The translations under genes were made by a program, and so were the position numbers. Shown here piece after piece: positions 27,669 through 35,816 of a stretch of 64,000 nt of DNA. This DNA comes from Smaragdicoccus niigatensis DSM 44881 = NBRC 103563 (GTDB lineage: Bacteria; Actinomycetota; Actinomycetes; Mycobacteriales; Mycobacteriaceae). The DNA lies in the NCBI RefSeq assembly GCF_000380645.1, contig NZ_AQXZ01000009.1, positions 1-64,000 on the forward strand. Reading direction: 5' to 3'. The first letter of the stretch is position 1, and each line of letters starts with the position of its first letter. The notes under the pieces were generated by a model. It saw nothing but the letters and a program-made list of their open reading frames with translations, searched no databases and was not told the origin of the DNA.

Positions 27669-27941
27669 ATGGCCGGGCGCGAGGGTGTCTCGGACGTGAC
27701 TCGCCAGTTAGTTGAGGTCGCCGTGCGCCTGCACGACCGGTTCGGCGCCGATGTCACCTTCGCCGAAGTTCTCACCGTGGTCGAAGGGTGTCGCCGCGAT
27801 CTCGATATGGCGACCATGGCGGGCTTGCCCGAACTAGTCGAGCGTTTGGCCACCCAGCGCCTCCTCGATGCGAGAGTGCGACTGGGACAGCACCATACGC
27901 AAGATGAGCGCAGCTGGTCAGGTGTCTGCGAACGCACGTGA
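27669..27941 (+). CDS. Three-helix-bundle dimerization-domain protein (90 aa)
   Basis: From ATG 27669 the 90-residue protein contains VTRQLVEVAVRLHDRFGADV and a following segment TFAEVLTVVEGCRRDLDMA ... ELVERLATQRLLDAR. This pattern resembles small actinobacterial three-helix proteins that dimerize. It starts 18 nt after the HspR-like stop and is probably co-transcribed. Function unknown. The stretch 27942-28180 has no clear gene. Confidence 0.6.
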   Translation: MAGREGVSDVTRQLVEVAVRLHDRFGADVTFAEVLTVVEGCRRDLDMATMAGLPELVERLATQRLLDARVRLGQHHTQDERSWSGVCERT

Positions 27942-28180
27942 TCCCAAGAGCTCGCAGAGTTCGGGGACCCAAACGGGGCCGTCCGAGCAGCATGGCGCCC
28001 CGCGAAGGTGCGGCAGATGGGTTCGGATGCGCAGCTTCCTTGCACTCGACCCGCTGGCGTTCCAGGCCACCCATGCAGTGGCTGAGTTCTAACCGACCTC
28101 GCTTGAGGAGGAATTTGCATTCGGTTTGGACTTATTGATCGACGGGCTTTCCGCTCTGCATGACCGTCACGTTCGGGGTG

Positions 28181-28843
28181 CTATTCCGGTCCGCGACTGA
28201 CGGCTTTCGGCGTACTCAGATGATCCAGTGAGCCTCTGGCAACGCCGTTTCTGACGGGCACGCACGACTCGGGGAAGTCTTGCGCGACGTCCGCGCCGAG
28301 ACTCTCCAGCGCATCGAGAAAGCGAGGCAAATGGGTCATCGCGCCCGTTGGAAGATCGTGGATGACGACAAGGCTCCACGGTCGCGTCGCGATATCGGTC
28401 AAGCACGCTTCTACCCAGTCGTCGGGGCGATCCCAGTCATGAGGAATGCAGTTCCACAGGACACACGTGTACGCGTGATTCTGTAGGTAATCGATCGCTG
28501 GAGCGCTGAGTAGTCGTCCGTCGAGGATGCCGCCACCGCCGAATGGGCGAAACAGCTTGTCTCGGTGAGCGAGGTCTCCGATGAGTTCTTGGGCCGAGCC
28601 GATCTCGCGGTGCGGCAGATCGGGGTCGGCCGAGTCGCCGAATTGAACCGTGTGCGTGAGCGTATGGTTTCCGATCCAATGCCCCTCTTCGGCGGCGCGT
28701 TCGGTGTATCGGCGCATTCCGGGCTCGGCGAGTTGGGTACCAACGACGAAGAAGCTCGCCCGAATTTCCCGTTGGGCTAGAACGTCAAGAACGTCACGCG
28801 TGGTTTCGGTAGGCCCGTTGTCGAAGCTCAGGGTTACTTTCAT
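28181..28843 (-). CDS. Polysaccharide deacetylase (NodB homology domain)
   Basis: The 220-residue protein has motif 1 TLSFDNGPTETT, where the usual DDG is DNG, so the metal-binding second Asp is Asn, and motif 2 GNHTLTHT with both metal-binding His. LFRPFGGGG stands for motif 3 and VIHDLPTGAMTH for the last. No signal peptide is visible, so it would be cytoplasmic. Relatives with DNG occur among presumed N-deacetylases, and activity cannot be excluded. It opens a leftward carbohydrate gene block. Confidence 0.85.
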   Translation of the reverse strand: MKVTLSFDNGPTETTRDVLDVLAQREIRASFFVVGTQLAEPGMRRYTERAAEEGHWIGNHTLTHTVQFGDSADPDLPHREIGSAQELIGDLAHRDKLFRPFGGGGILDGRLLSAPAIDYLQNHAYTCVLWNCIPHDWDRPDDWVEACLTDIATRPWSLVVIHDLPTGAMTHLPRFLDALESLGADVAQDFPESCVPVRNGVARGSLDHLSTPKAVSRGPE

Positions 28844-28954
28844 AGCGCCGTTCCCCTCAAGTCTCGTTCAGTTCTTCGTCGTCGGCAGTGCGCAACCACC
28901 GGAGTTGCCGGGAGGTCCGGAAGGTAGGTGCTTCGAAACACTCTATTTTGTAAA

Positions 28955-28968
28955 TTGATATACATCAA
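28955..28968. promoter_or_regulatory. Third TTGAT-N4-ATCAA palindrome
   Basis: TTGATATACATCAA matches the arm sequence and 4-nt spacing of the two sites at the tetR promoter (25076, 25103). It lies in an AT-rich gap 112 nt upstream of the deacetylase start and 23 nt before the end of the membrane-protein gene on the same strand, which is where a deacetylase promoter would be expected. Confidence 0.5.
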
Positions 28969-28990
28969 CATATGTGGCTAGTTCGAGCCG

Positions 28991-29794
28991 TCAGCTTGCC
29001 CGTCCAGCGTCCGCCGCATGGGGGCGGAGCACGAGCATCAGCATGATCACGTGGAGCAGGTCTGCATACGGGACCAGGAACACCGGAAACAGCACCATCG
29101 GGAGTCCGGCGAAAACGGCGGTCGTCGGGGTGGTGTGGATCAGCTGCCAGATGCCCGGAGCGGTCGCCAGGCCTGAGCCGATGGCGTAGGCGTGGTCGAG
29201 AAGCCCGATGACGTTGAACGCGATGACTCCTTTGCGCCAAGGTGAACCGGGGCGCAGCACTTCGGGGTAATGGAACCAGACAGCCCACGCGGCGGCCGGT
29301 GCGAGCACGGCAGCCAGTACGTCACCCCAGGCGGCTGGATACGCGAAATGGGCGGGAAGCAGATCGCGGGAGTGTAGGACGAGAAACACCAGGCCGAGTA
29401 CTCGCACCAGGTGGGTCAGTGCCAGCAATGTCAGCCCGGCGCGGGAGGCGAGTGCTTGCCGCAGGGACGGCATGCGGAGCACCGCGATTGGTCCGGCCAC
29501 GAGCAGAATGATGAACAGCAGCGCGATAAGCGGCTGGGTGACCGAGGGTTTGGGCCGTCCCAGGCCGATGTCGAGCAGGGCAAGAGCGCAGACCGTGCCG
29601 CCGCACAGCGCCAGGACCAAACCGACGCCAGTAGCGAGCCGCCACCACCGGTCAACCCGCGCGTACCGGCCGGAGACCGCGACAGTGAGCGCTCCGCCGA
29701 ACGGGAGTAGTGCCGCGGTCAGCAGCACGGGAACCCACACCGACACCGGTATCCCGGAAGTCATAGGGCGGTCCGCTCCGTAACCCGAAGACAC
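28991..29794 (-). CDS. Polytopic membrane protein of unknown function
   Basis: The 267-residue protein has about seven hydrophobic segments. Recognisable local features are AYPAAWGDVLAAVLAPAAAW and the segment VIAFNVIGLLDHAYAIGSGL, a pattern seen in uncharacterised bacterial membrane proteins. ATG 29794 is the outer start; an in-frame ATG at 29764 is equally possible. It lies between the deacetylase and GH130 genes on the same strand, so a role in the same envelope-glycan process is possible but unproven. Confidence 0.7.
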   Translation of the reverse strand: MSSGYGADRPMTSGIPVSVWVPVLLTAALLPFGGALTVAVSGRYARVDRWWRLATGVGLVLALCGGTVCALALLDIGLGRPKPSVTQPLIALLFIILLVAGPIAVLRMPSLRQALASRAGLTLLALTHLVRVLGLVFLVLHSRDLLPAHFAYPAAWGDVLAAVLAPAAAWAVWFHYPEVLRPGSPWRKGVIAFNVIGLLDHAYAIGSGLATAPGIWQLIHTTPTTAVFAGLPMVLFPVFLVPYADLLHVIMLMLVLRPHAADAGRAS

Positions 29795-29845
29795 ATACTC
29801 GGATTGTCTGGCGCTGCCATAGGGCGGGCATCGATTTGCGTGATT

Positions 29846-31306
29846 TCAATCGCTCGGCGACCCCAGGATCCGGCCCAACAGCCGTTTCACATCAACAAAC
29901 CCAAATCGCACTGCGGAGTCGCTGCATCCGTAAGGCAGGACCAGTACGTCACCGTGAATCAGCGCGCCGCACGAGTAGACAACGCTGGGCACGTACCCGT
30001 TGCGTTCACGGCCTTCGGGAATCAGCAGTGGCTCGGTGAGCCGTCCGATAACCCGAGTCGGATCGGCGAGATCGAGCAGAATCGCCCCCATCGCATAGGT
30101 GCGCACCGCGCCGACCCCGTGGGTCAGCACCAGCCACCCCGCTTCGGTTTCGATAGGTGAACCACAGTTCCCGAGTTGAATCACTTCCCATGGCTCGGTC
30201 GGACGGTGGACCGTTGTCGCATCGCCCCAGATGCGCAGATCGTCAGATCGAGCGACGCTGACGTTCTCGCGATCCCAACGGGACAACATCCAGTACGAGC
30301 CGTCGATCCTTCGCGGAAAGAGGGCCATCCCCTTGTCTTGTGCTGACTGTCCGGCCAGTTGGGAGACTTCAAATGTCGTGAAGTCGTGCGTGCGCACGAG
30401 CCGTGGCGAAACGCGCTCGCCGTCGAACGCCGTGTAGGTCGCGTAGTAGGAAATGGTGCCGTCGTCTTCGACAAAGCGGGCGAAACGGGCGTCTTCGATC
30501 CCGTGCGATTCGCCCTCGGTCGAGGGGAAGATCGTCCGCGCTGAAAGCGGGATGTCCGTATCGAATTCGAGTCGGTAACCGCCGGCTGCGATCTGGCGGA
30601 TGCGGTCGATCAGGGCATCCGTGCTCGCGCGTGTCAGCCGGTCACGACCTACCGATGCCAGGGCCGATTCGAGTACGGAAAGATCGAATTCTGCGGGCAG
30701 CAAGCTCAAGACATACGACGATGTATCGTCGTCGAGCATCGCGCGAATGAGTTCACGCGACAGGGGAGCAGGACCGAATCGGCCCACCTCCAGGTACGGT
30801 GCAGGTTCGTCGACGTCCAGCGAACCGTCCGGTCCGATCACGCCGGTGCGGAATTCGATGCTCGAGGTATGCCCCTCGCCGACCGCGCGGAGACTCATGA
30901 CGAAGCGAAGTTCGCCGGGCCGGAGATCTGACTGATCTGGGTGCGCAACGATCGACGGGTTGAACAGGGCCGCAGCTTCAACGGCGTACTCCTGCGTGAA
31001 ACAGGCTCCGATGAGTTGCGCCCGAGGCCCGACGGGCAACGCACCCTTGATGCGATGCCGGACTAGCCCGAAATGGTCGCTGAAGATCGCCGAGATATCC
31101 CGATGTCGACCAGAAAACTGGTAGTGAACCGACTTCAAGGTCGTGCGAACGTGCTCATCCGACATCACCATAACTCGGCCGATGATCGCGTCCGCACGGG
31201 AGACACCTTGATAGTGAAGCTCTTGACCAGGGAGGAAGAGTCTCGCCAGCACGCGGCGTGGGTTGGGAAACAGGACCACGTCCGAGCGCCGGACGAGATT
31301 CGTCAC
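29846..31306 (-). CDS. GH130-family glycosidase / beta-mannoside phosphorylase-like
   Basis: The 486-residue protein has the five-bladed beta-propeller fold of GH130, seen in motifs GIEDARFARF, YYATYTAFDGERVSPRL, KGMALFPRRIDGSYWMLSRW and LGNCGSPIETEAGWLVLTHGVG. GH130 enzymes mostly phosphorolyse beta-mannosides. A long N-terminal extension (about 200 residues) precedes the propeller. Its start overlaps the next gene's stop by 4 nt, so it is coupled to two glycan genes. Substrate not known. Confidence 0.85.
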   Translation of the reverse strand: MTNLVRRSDVVLFPNPRRVLARLFLPGQELHYQGVSRADAIIGRVMVMSDEHVRTTLKSVHYQFSGRHRDISAIFSDHFGLVRHRIKGALPVGPRAQLIGACFTQEYAVEAAALFNPSIVAHPDQSDLRPGELRFVMSLRAVGEGHTSSIEFRTGVIGPDGSLDVDEPAPYLEVGRFGPAPLSRELIRAMLDDDTSSYVLSLLPAEFDLSVLESALASVGRDRLTRASTDALIDRIRQIAAGGYRLEFDTDIPLSARTIFPSTEGESHGIEDARFARFVEDDGTISYYATYTAFDGERVSPRLVRTHDFTTFEVSQLAGQSAQDKGMALFPRRIDGSYWMLSRWDRENVSVARSDDLRIWGDATTVHRPTEPWEVIQLGNCGSPIETEAGWLVLTHGVGAVRTYAMGAILLDLADPTRVIGRLTEPLLIPEGRERNGYVPSVVYSCGALIHGDVLVLPYGCSDSAVRFGFVDVKRLLGRILGSPSD

Positions 31307-32331
31307 CCCGCGACCAGTCGAATCCGGCGAGCTTGTTGGAACGTCGACAACATGGCGAGTGTCGACTCGGCGCCCTGGTTCTCGTTGCGGCCTTCGCGTT
31401 GCAGTCCGTCGCAGCCACCGCCGCTGGCCTGATCCAACAACGCAACGCTGGAGTCATTGGCGCCGAGGAACCACTTCTCACATCGCAGCACCGCTGCGGC
31501 CCACCGCGAGTCACCCGTCACGTCGAACGCTCGGGCGCACGCATCAGCAAGTGCCGCGACCTCGATCGGCTGTTGGTCGAACGCCGGGCGTGGTTCGCCG
31601 AGCTGCCAGCCGCCGACCGGAGTCGCGGAGATGTGGTCGCCCGATGTCTCGACGTCGAGCAACCACTCGAGCATCGAAATCCCATCGCGAAGCACCTGGT
31701 CCTCGCCGAGTGCGGACCCGGCCGCGATCAGCACGTCCGCCAGAGAGGCGTTGGAATATGTCAGCCGTGGTTCGGGCCAGCGCCAAGCGGCATTTTCTGC
31801 GGGCGAGCCGATTCGCTCGACGCAGCTGATGAGCAAAGCGCGAGAAGCTGCGTGACGCGGGATCGCCTTGAGAACCTCGGCAGCGCCAAGGCCCGCGAAG
31901 GCCATCGCGCGCGTATGTTCTGACCGCAGGCGGACACCGCGTTCGAAATGCTCGAGCGCATGCCACGTGAGATGTGGCGCCCGACTGACAGCGCTTCCCA
32001 GCGCCCAGAGTGCGCGTCCCCAGTGGTCATTGAGGCTCGGCACGTCTTCCCAAGCCAGGGTCGCCGACATTCGGTTGCGGAACCGCCCATTCGTCGACTG
32101 GGCGCGCGTGACGAACCGGAAGTAGGTCCGGGCAGCCATCGTGAGTTCCGCGGTCGGGTCGGGTTCCCGCACGCAGACGATCAACGCCCGAGCGACGTCG
32201 TCGAGGCAGTATCCGTGTTCCGGCCTGAGCTCAGTGAACTCGGCATGTTCGAAGATCCCGTGGACGTCACTCAACCGGTACATGTGTTCGTACGAGATCG
32301 CTGTGCTTTTCACCGTCGGCAGTCCGCTCAC
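31303..32331 (-). CDS. Alpha/alpha-toroid glycan protein, glycosyltransferase-associated
   Basis: The 342-residue helical protein has conserved aromatic/His patches (EHGYCLDDVARALIV, FRNRMSATLAWED, NDHWGRALWALG, GWQLGEPRPAFDQQPIEVAA) that in other actinobacteria form a domain fused to, or next to, glycosyltransferases. The fold resembles six-hairpin glycosidase-like toroids. Catalytic function is not certain. It overlaps both neighbours by 4 nt, so all three genes (GT, toroid, GH130) form one coupled operon. Confidence 0.75.
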   Translation of the reverse strand: MSGLPTVKSTAISYEHMYRLSDVHGIFEHAEFTELRPEHGYCLDDVARALIVCVREPDPTAELTMAARTYFRFVTRAQSTNGRFRNRMSATLAWEDVPSLNDHWGRALWALGSAVSRAPHLTWHALEHFERGVRLRSEHTRAMAFAGLGAAEVLKAIPRHAASRALLISCVERIGSPAENAAWRWPEPRLTYSNASLADVLIAAGSALGEDQVLRDGISMLEWLLDVETSGDHISATPVGGWQLGEPRPAFDQQPIEVAALADACARAFDVTGDSRWAAAVLRCEKWFLGANDSSVALLDQASGGGCDGLQREGRNENQGAESTLAMLSTFQQARRIRLVAG

Positions 32332-33494
32332 GCTGTTGCGAGCGTGGAGTCGGCGCGGAGCAGGTCTTCACCGATGGCGCGATACTGCCGTCCGACGGCG
32401 GGCCACAGCAGATCCGGCGCGATACGTCGGGCTTCGGCCTCCATATCAACGGCGAGGCCGGGCTCGGTGAAGAGCCTGCGCAGAGCAGCGGCAATGCTGT
32501 TCGAGTCCTGCCGTTCCACGATGATTCCAGCACCGGAAGACAGCAGTTCCCGGGCATGGGGGAACCCGGTCGCGATGACGGGCTTGCCGGCTGCGATCGC
32601 CTCGATGAGCACTCCGGAGGTCACCTGATCGCGCGCGTCGTACGGAAGGAGCACCACATCGGCCTGTCGGACCATTCGCGAAAGTTCGCTTCGGCCGAGG
32701 TAGCGGGCGTCGAAGTGCACGGACTTGGTGACTCCGAGGAGTCGGGCGCGGTTCGCCAGACTCGCGCGGTAGTCCTCACCTTGGCGTTCCAGTACGCGGG
32801 GATGAGTTTGACCGACGATGCGGTACTGCGGCGCCGGCCGCAGGTCCGCGATGTGTCCCATCGCATCAATCGCCCATTCGATGCCCTTGCCAGGCCCGAG
32901 CAGACCCCACGTGAGAATCAGGGGTGTCCGCGTCAGTGGATCGCCTGCTTCGTATTTCAGCGGACGGCGGTTGTCGTCGGCACCGTGCGGAATCACGCGG
33001 ATCTTGGCAGCGTCGACCGAGTACAGGTCGACCAGTCGTCGTCGCGCAGTCTGCGTCATCGTGACGACCACGGCACTCATGTGGGCCAGCGCCTGCAGGA
33101 TTGCGCGCTGATGGGTGGTGGGGTTCGTCAGCACGGTGTGCATGACGACGATCGCCGGAACCGTGAGCGCGTGAACAACTTCCAGAACGTCTCCACCGTC
33201 GCGACCGCCGAAGATGCCGTACTCGTGCTGGATGATCGCGACGTCAAAGCGATTGAGCGCGGTCGCTGCGTGGATCCCGGCTCGCGGTGCGCCGCGGACC
33301 CAGCGATGCGTGACATTCGGGTCGGCTGGTGCCTCGTGCGGGAAGTCGACGATGGAGACGATTCCGACCGGGCTCGACGAACGGGAGGAGGTCTCCGTGT
33401 CGGCGAGCGAGTCCGCGAGGGCGGCGGTGAAGGTAGCCAGCCCGCACTGGGTAGGAGGGTAGGTGCTTAGGATTCCATAGGAAATTGCTGACAT
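32328..33494 (-). CDS. Glycosyltransferase, GT4-like (GT-B fold)
   Basis: The 388-residue protein begins AISYGILSTYPPTQCGLATF, the N-terminal Rossmann start of a group of GT4 enzymes, contains TWGLLGPGKGIEWAIDA for the central strand, and ends with the donor-binding block YDARDQVTSGVLIEAIAAGKPVI. ATG 33494 has AAGGA 9 nt upstream. It heads the GT-toroid-GH130 operon and is divergent from another glycosyltransferase. Acceptor and sugar are unknown. Confidence 0.88.
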   Translation of the reverse strand: MSAISYGILSTYPPTQCGLATFTAALADSLADTETSSRSSSPVGIVSIVDFPHEAPADPNVTHRWVRGAPRAGIHAATALNRFDVAIIQHEYGIFGGRDGGDVLEVVHALTVPAIVVMHTVLTNPTTHQRAILQALAHMSAVVVTMTQTARRRLVDLYSVDAAKIRVIPHGADDNRRPLKYEAGDPLTRTPLILTWGLLGPGKGIEWAIDAMGHIADLRPAPQYRIVGQTHPRVLERQGEDYRASLANRARLLGVTKSVHFDARYLGRSELSRMVRQADVVLLPYDARDQVTSGVLIEAIAAGKPVIATGFPHARELLSSGAGIIVERQDSNSIAAALRRLFTEPGLAVDMEAEARRIAPDLLWPAVGRQYRAIGEDLLRADSTLATA

Positions 33495-33796
33495 CAGGCC
33501 AGTCCTTCTTGTCGGACATGCCACAAAATGGGCAGGGCGTAGCCACTCAGCTGGCAATTCGTGTTGCGCGGAGGCGCATGAGAATCCGCACCGGCGTCAC
33601 CGGACGACTGGATTGATCACGTGAAAGTCGGTCAGAGTGCTGCATTCGATGAAGCAGTCGACTCTGGTCAGCATAGCACCGCGTGCCAAAATCTGACGGA
33701 CGAGGAAACCTGGTACGGTTGGCTTATCGAGACGGCGCCACATTTCTGCGGCAGCGAAACGTCCAAATTCTTTGTAATTCAGATCCAGGAGATCAT
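33495..33796. other. Divergent intergenic region between two glycosyltransferase genes
   Basis: About 300 nt of relatively AT-rich sequence with no convincing ORF. It must hold promoters for both divergent genes. The right end carries AGGAG at 33787-33791, the ribosome site of the rightward gene. I see no clear operator palindrome. Confidence 0.5.
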
Positions 33797-34891
33797 GTGA
33801 AGATCGCCATTATTGCGTCGGTCGCACACCGTCTGCCGCCGACCAACTACGGGCCGTGGGAGCAGATTGCGTCGACGCTGGCCGAGGGGTTCGTCGCGCG
33901 GGGGCATGATGTGACACTGTTCGCAACCTCAGACTCGACGACGTCGGCGAAGCTCTCGGCGACCGTTCCCACAGGTTATGAAGAGTCCGCAGGTGTGGAT
34001 GCGAAGGTCAGCGAGGCCCTGCACAATGCGGCGGTGTTCGAGCGTGCGAGCGACTTCGATGTCATCGTCAATCACTTCGACTTCATGCCGCTGACCTACA
34101 GTCGGCTCGTTGCCACTCCGATGGTGACGACAATTCATGGCTTCTCGTCGGAAAAAATTGTTCCGGTTTACCAGGCGTACAACGATATTGCGCACTATGT
34201 CGCGATAAGTGCGGCGAACCGCCACGCCGACCTGACCTACGACGCGACAATTCATCACGGGATTGAAATATCGCAATTCAGTTTCGTCGGCACGTCCGGT
34301 GACTATTTGTTGTTCTTCGGCAGAATTCATCCGGAAAAGGGAACACATCAGGCGATCGAGGTCGCCAAACGAGCCGGCCTGCCTCTCGTTATCGCCGGAA
34401 TTATTCAGGACGAAGAGTATTTCCGTGAGCAGGTGGAACCGCACATCGACGGCGATAACGTGCGTTTTGTTGGTGCCGTCGGTCCGGCCGAACGCAACCG
34501 ACTGCTCGGTGGGGCGCGCGCCCTGCTGCACCTTGTCGGTTTTGCCGAGCCGTTCGGCTTGTCGGTCGTCGAGTCGCTCGCGACCGGAACTCCCGTCATC
34601 GCAACCCCGCTCGGCTCGATGCCGGAGTTGATTCGCAACGGTAAGACCGGCTTCCTCGTCTCCGACATCGATGAAGCGGTGTTGCGCGTGGGCCAGGTCG
34701 AGACTCTCGACCGCAAGGCATGCCGGCAAGACGCCGTCGAACGCTTCGGCGCCGACCGGATGATCGACGACTATCTCGCGCTTCTGTCGAAGATCGTGGC
34801 AACGCCGCGTAGTACACCGGTGCCCGTTGTCTCGAGCGCTGCGCCCGCTGCGTACGCGTCCTCGACGCTGTTCTCACACGCCGGTCGGTGA
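33797..34891 (+). CDS. Glycosyltransferase, GT4-like
   Basis: This 364-residue GT-B enzyme has an N-terminal domain VKIAIIASVAHRLPPTNYGP with WEQIASTLAEG, the inter-domain YLLFFGRIHPEKGTHQAIEV, and the donor site LVGFAEPFGLSVVESLATGT with the E-x7-E-type arrangement of retaining GT4. GTG 33797 has AGGAG 5 nt upstream. AT-richer codons than its neighbours (for instance around 34141-34310) hint at horizontal origin. It lies divergent to the GT-toroid-GH130 operon. Confidence 0.88.
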   Translation: MKIAIIASVAHRLPPTNYGPWEQIASTLAEGFVARGHDVTLFATSDSTTSAKLSATVPTGYEESAGVDAKVSEALHNAAVFERASDFDVIVNHFDFMPLTYSRLVATPMVTTIHGFSSEKIVPVYQAYNDIAHYVAISAANRHADLTYDATIHHGIEISQFSFVGTSGDYLLFFGRIHPEKGTHQAIEVAKRAGLPLVIAGIIQDEEYFREQVEPHIDGDNVRFVGAVGPAERNRLLGGARALLHLVGFAEPFGLSVVESLATGTPVIATPLGSMPELIRNGKTGFLVSDIDEAVLRVGQVETLDRKACRQDAVERFGADRMIDDYLALLSKIVATPRSTPVPVVSSAAPAAYASSTLFSHAGR

Positions 34892-34906
34892 CCTCGAGGA
34901 CTTTTA

Positions 34907-34956
34907 AGGCCTTTGGACCCTACGGTTTGACTGCTGTGGGCCCGTAGAAAAGGCCT
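34907..34956 (+). promoter_or_regulatory. Long hairpin covering the ribosome site of the next gene
   Basis: AGGCCTTT (34907-34914) pairs with AAAGGCCT (34949-34956), and CTACGG pairs with CCGTAG inside it, separated by a small internal loop. The right arm contains AAAAGG, the only plausible ribosome site of the ATG at 34957, so the fold would hide it. It may instead act as a terminator for the upstream glycosyltransferase gene. Confidence 0.5.
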
Positions 34957-35175
34957 ATGGTTTGGTACTTCCATCTCGTCGAAGAGTGTGACGACCATTG
35001 GGTGTGCCAGCACGGAGTGCGCCCGATCGACAAACATTCGAACTTGGCCGAGGCGCTCCAGCACCTGCACGCCCTCGCGTCGTCCAAGACGCCGTCATCG
35101 ATCGTTCTGCATCTGCGTAACGGCACCGTCCGAATGCTGAATCGGCACGGAGGGGACGGTCCGACCTCGCTCTGA
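34957..35175 (+). CDS. Small conserved protein (72 aa), unknown function
   Basis: The protein starts MVWYFHLVEECDDHWVCQHG and ends with SSIVLHLRNGTVRMLNRHGG, a beta-alpha-beta pattern like small DUF2188-type proteins, which take a query-like strand, a helix (NLAEALQHLHALA) and a closing strand pair. This family link is tentative. It follows the GT4 gene on the same strand after a hairpin. Confidence 0.6.
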   Translation: MVWYFHLVEECDDHWVCQHGVRPIDKHSNLAEALQHLHALASSKTPSSIVLHLRNGTVRMLNRHGGDGPTSL

Positions 35176-35198
35176 CGGTTTGCGCGAACAGCGCCCGG

Positions 35199-35816
35199 TC
35201 AGTGCCAGTTCCAGTGCCCGCGGTGGTCGTTGTCATGGTGGTCGTCATCGTGGTGATCGTTGTCGTGACGGTCATTGTCGTGACGGTCATTGTCGTGACG
35301 GTCATTGTCGTGGTGATCGTCATCGTGACGGTCGCAGTCGCGGTCCCGATCGCATGAGTTGTGGTGGTCGTCCTGGTTGCCGCCGTCGTTGTTCGCTGGA
35401 GGCGGGGTGTAGCCGCCACCTCCGTTGTTGCCACCTCCGTTGTTGCCGCCGTCGTTGTTCGCCGGAGGCGGGGTGTAACCGCCGCCGTTGTTGTTGTCGG
35501 GGGCCTGCCCTCCGTTGTTGTCGTTCGTCAGCGGGACCGGGTTAGCGGGTGGGGTGTACTCCGACGGTGGCGGTGCGGGCGGCTCCGGCGGGGGCGGGGG
35601 CTTCAACTGGCCGACCTGGCTGTTGTCGAGGTGCGCGGTCTGAGCCTGCGGAGCCGTGGAAATGTGGGTGACCGCAGCCGGATGGGGGTGGGTCGGGGAT
35701 GTCGCGTCGCTGTCGCTCGAGAACAGAACGATTGCTCCCACTCCACCGATCGCCAAGACTGCCGTGGCGGCGGCCGATGCGATGCCGACACTGGAGAGGG
35801 TCGTCTTCCGGGACAT
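35199..35816 (-). CDS. Secreted or membrane-anchored protein with His/Asp repeats
   Basis: ATG 35816 has GAGGAG 8 nt upstream. The 205-residue product has an N-terminal hydrophobic helix (about 9-33), a Pro-rich segment, two copies of GGGYTPPPANNDGG separated by Asn/Gly repeats, and a C-terminal part of tandem HDND(R/H) units (about 25 His and Asp within 45 residues). It is likely exported and could bind divalent metals through the His/Asp array. No enzyme domain is present. Low-complexity repeats may vary between strains. Confidence 0.75.
   Translation of the reverse strand: MSRKTTLSSVGIASAAATAVLAIGGVGAIVLFSSDSDATSPTHPHPAAVTHISTAPQAQTAHLDNSQVGQLKPPPPPEPPAPPPSEYTPPANPVPLTNDNNGGQAPDNNNGGGYTPPPANNDGGNNGGGNNGGGGYTPPPANNDGGNQDDHHNSCDRDRDCDRHDDDHHDNDRHDNDRHDNDRHDNDHHDDDHHDNDHRGHWNWH
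35228..35340. repeat. 15-bp tandem repeats encoding the His/Asp array
   Basis: The unit GTCGTGACGGTCATT is present three times in perfect tandem, flanked by diverged copies, and encodes HDNDR on the minus strand. The region is prone to slippage and is not a CRISPR array: it lies in frame inside a gene and has no spacers. Confidence 0.85.
35390..35492. repeat. Imperfect duplicate encoding GGGYTPPPANNDGG
   Basis: Two near-identical blocks containing GTTGTTCGC(T/C)GGAGGCGG lie about 72 nt apart, with CCTCCGTTGTTGCCA-type short repeats between. They encode the Pro/Asn/Gly repeats of the same surface protein. Confidence 0.7.

Noticed and set aside
35228-35340. Short regular repeats that could suggest a CRISPR array
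   Set aside because: The repeats are 15 bp, contiguous, in frame inside a coding gene and have no unique spacers.
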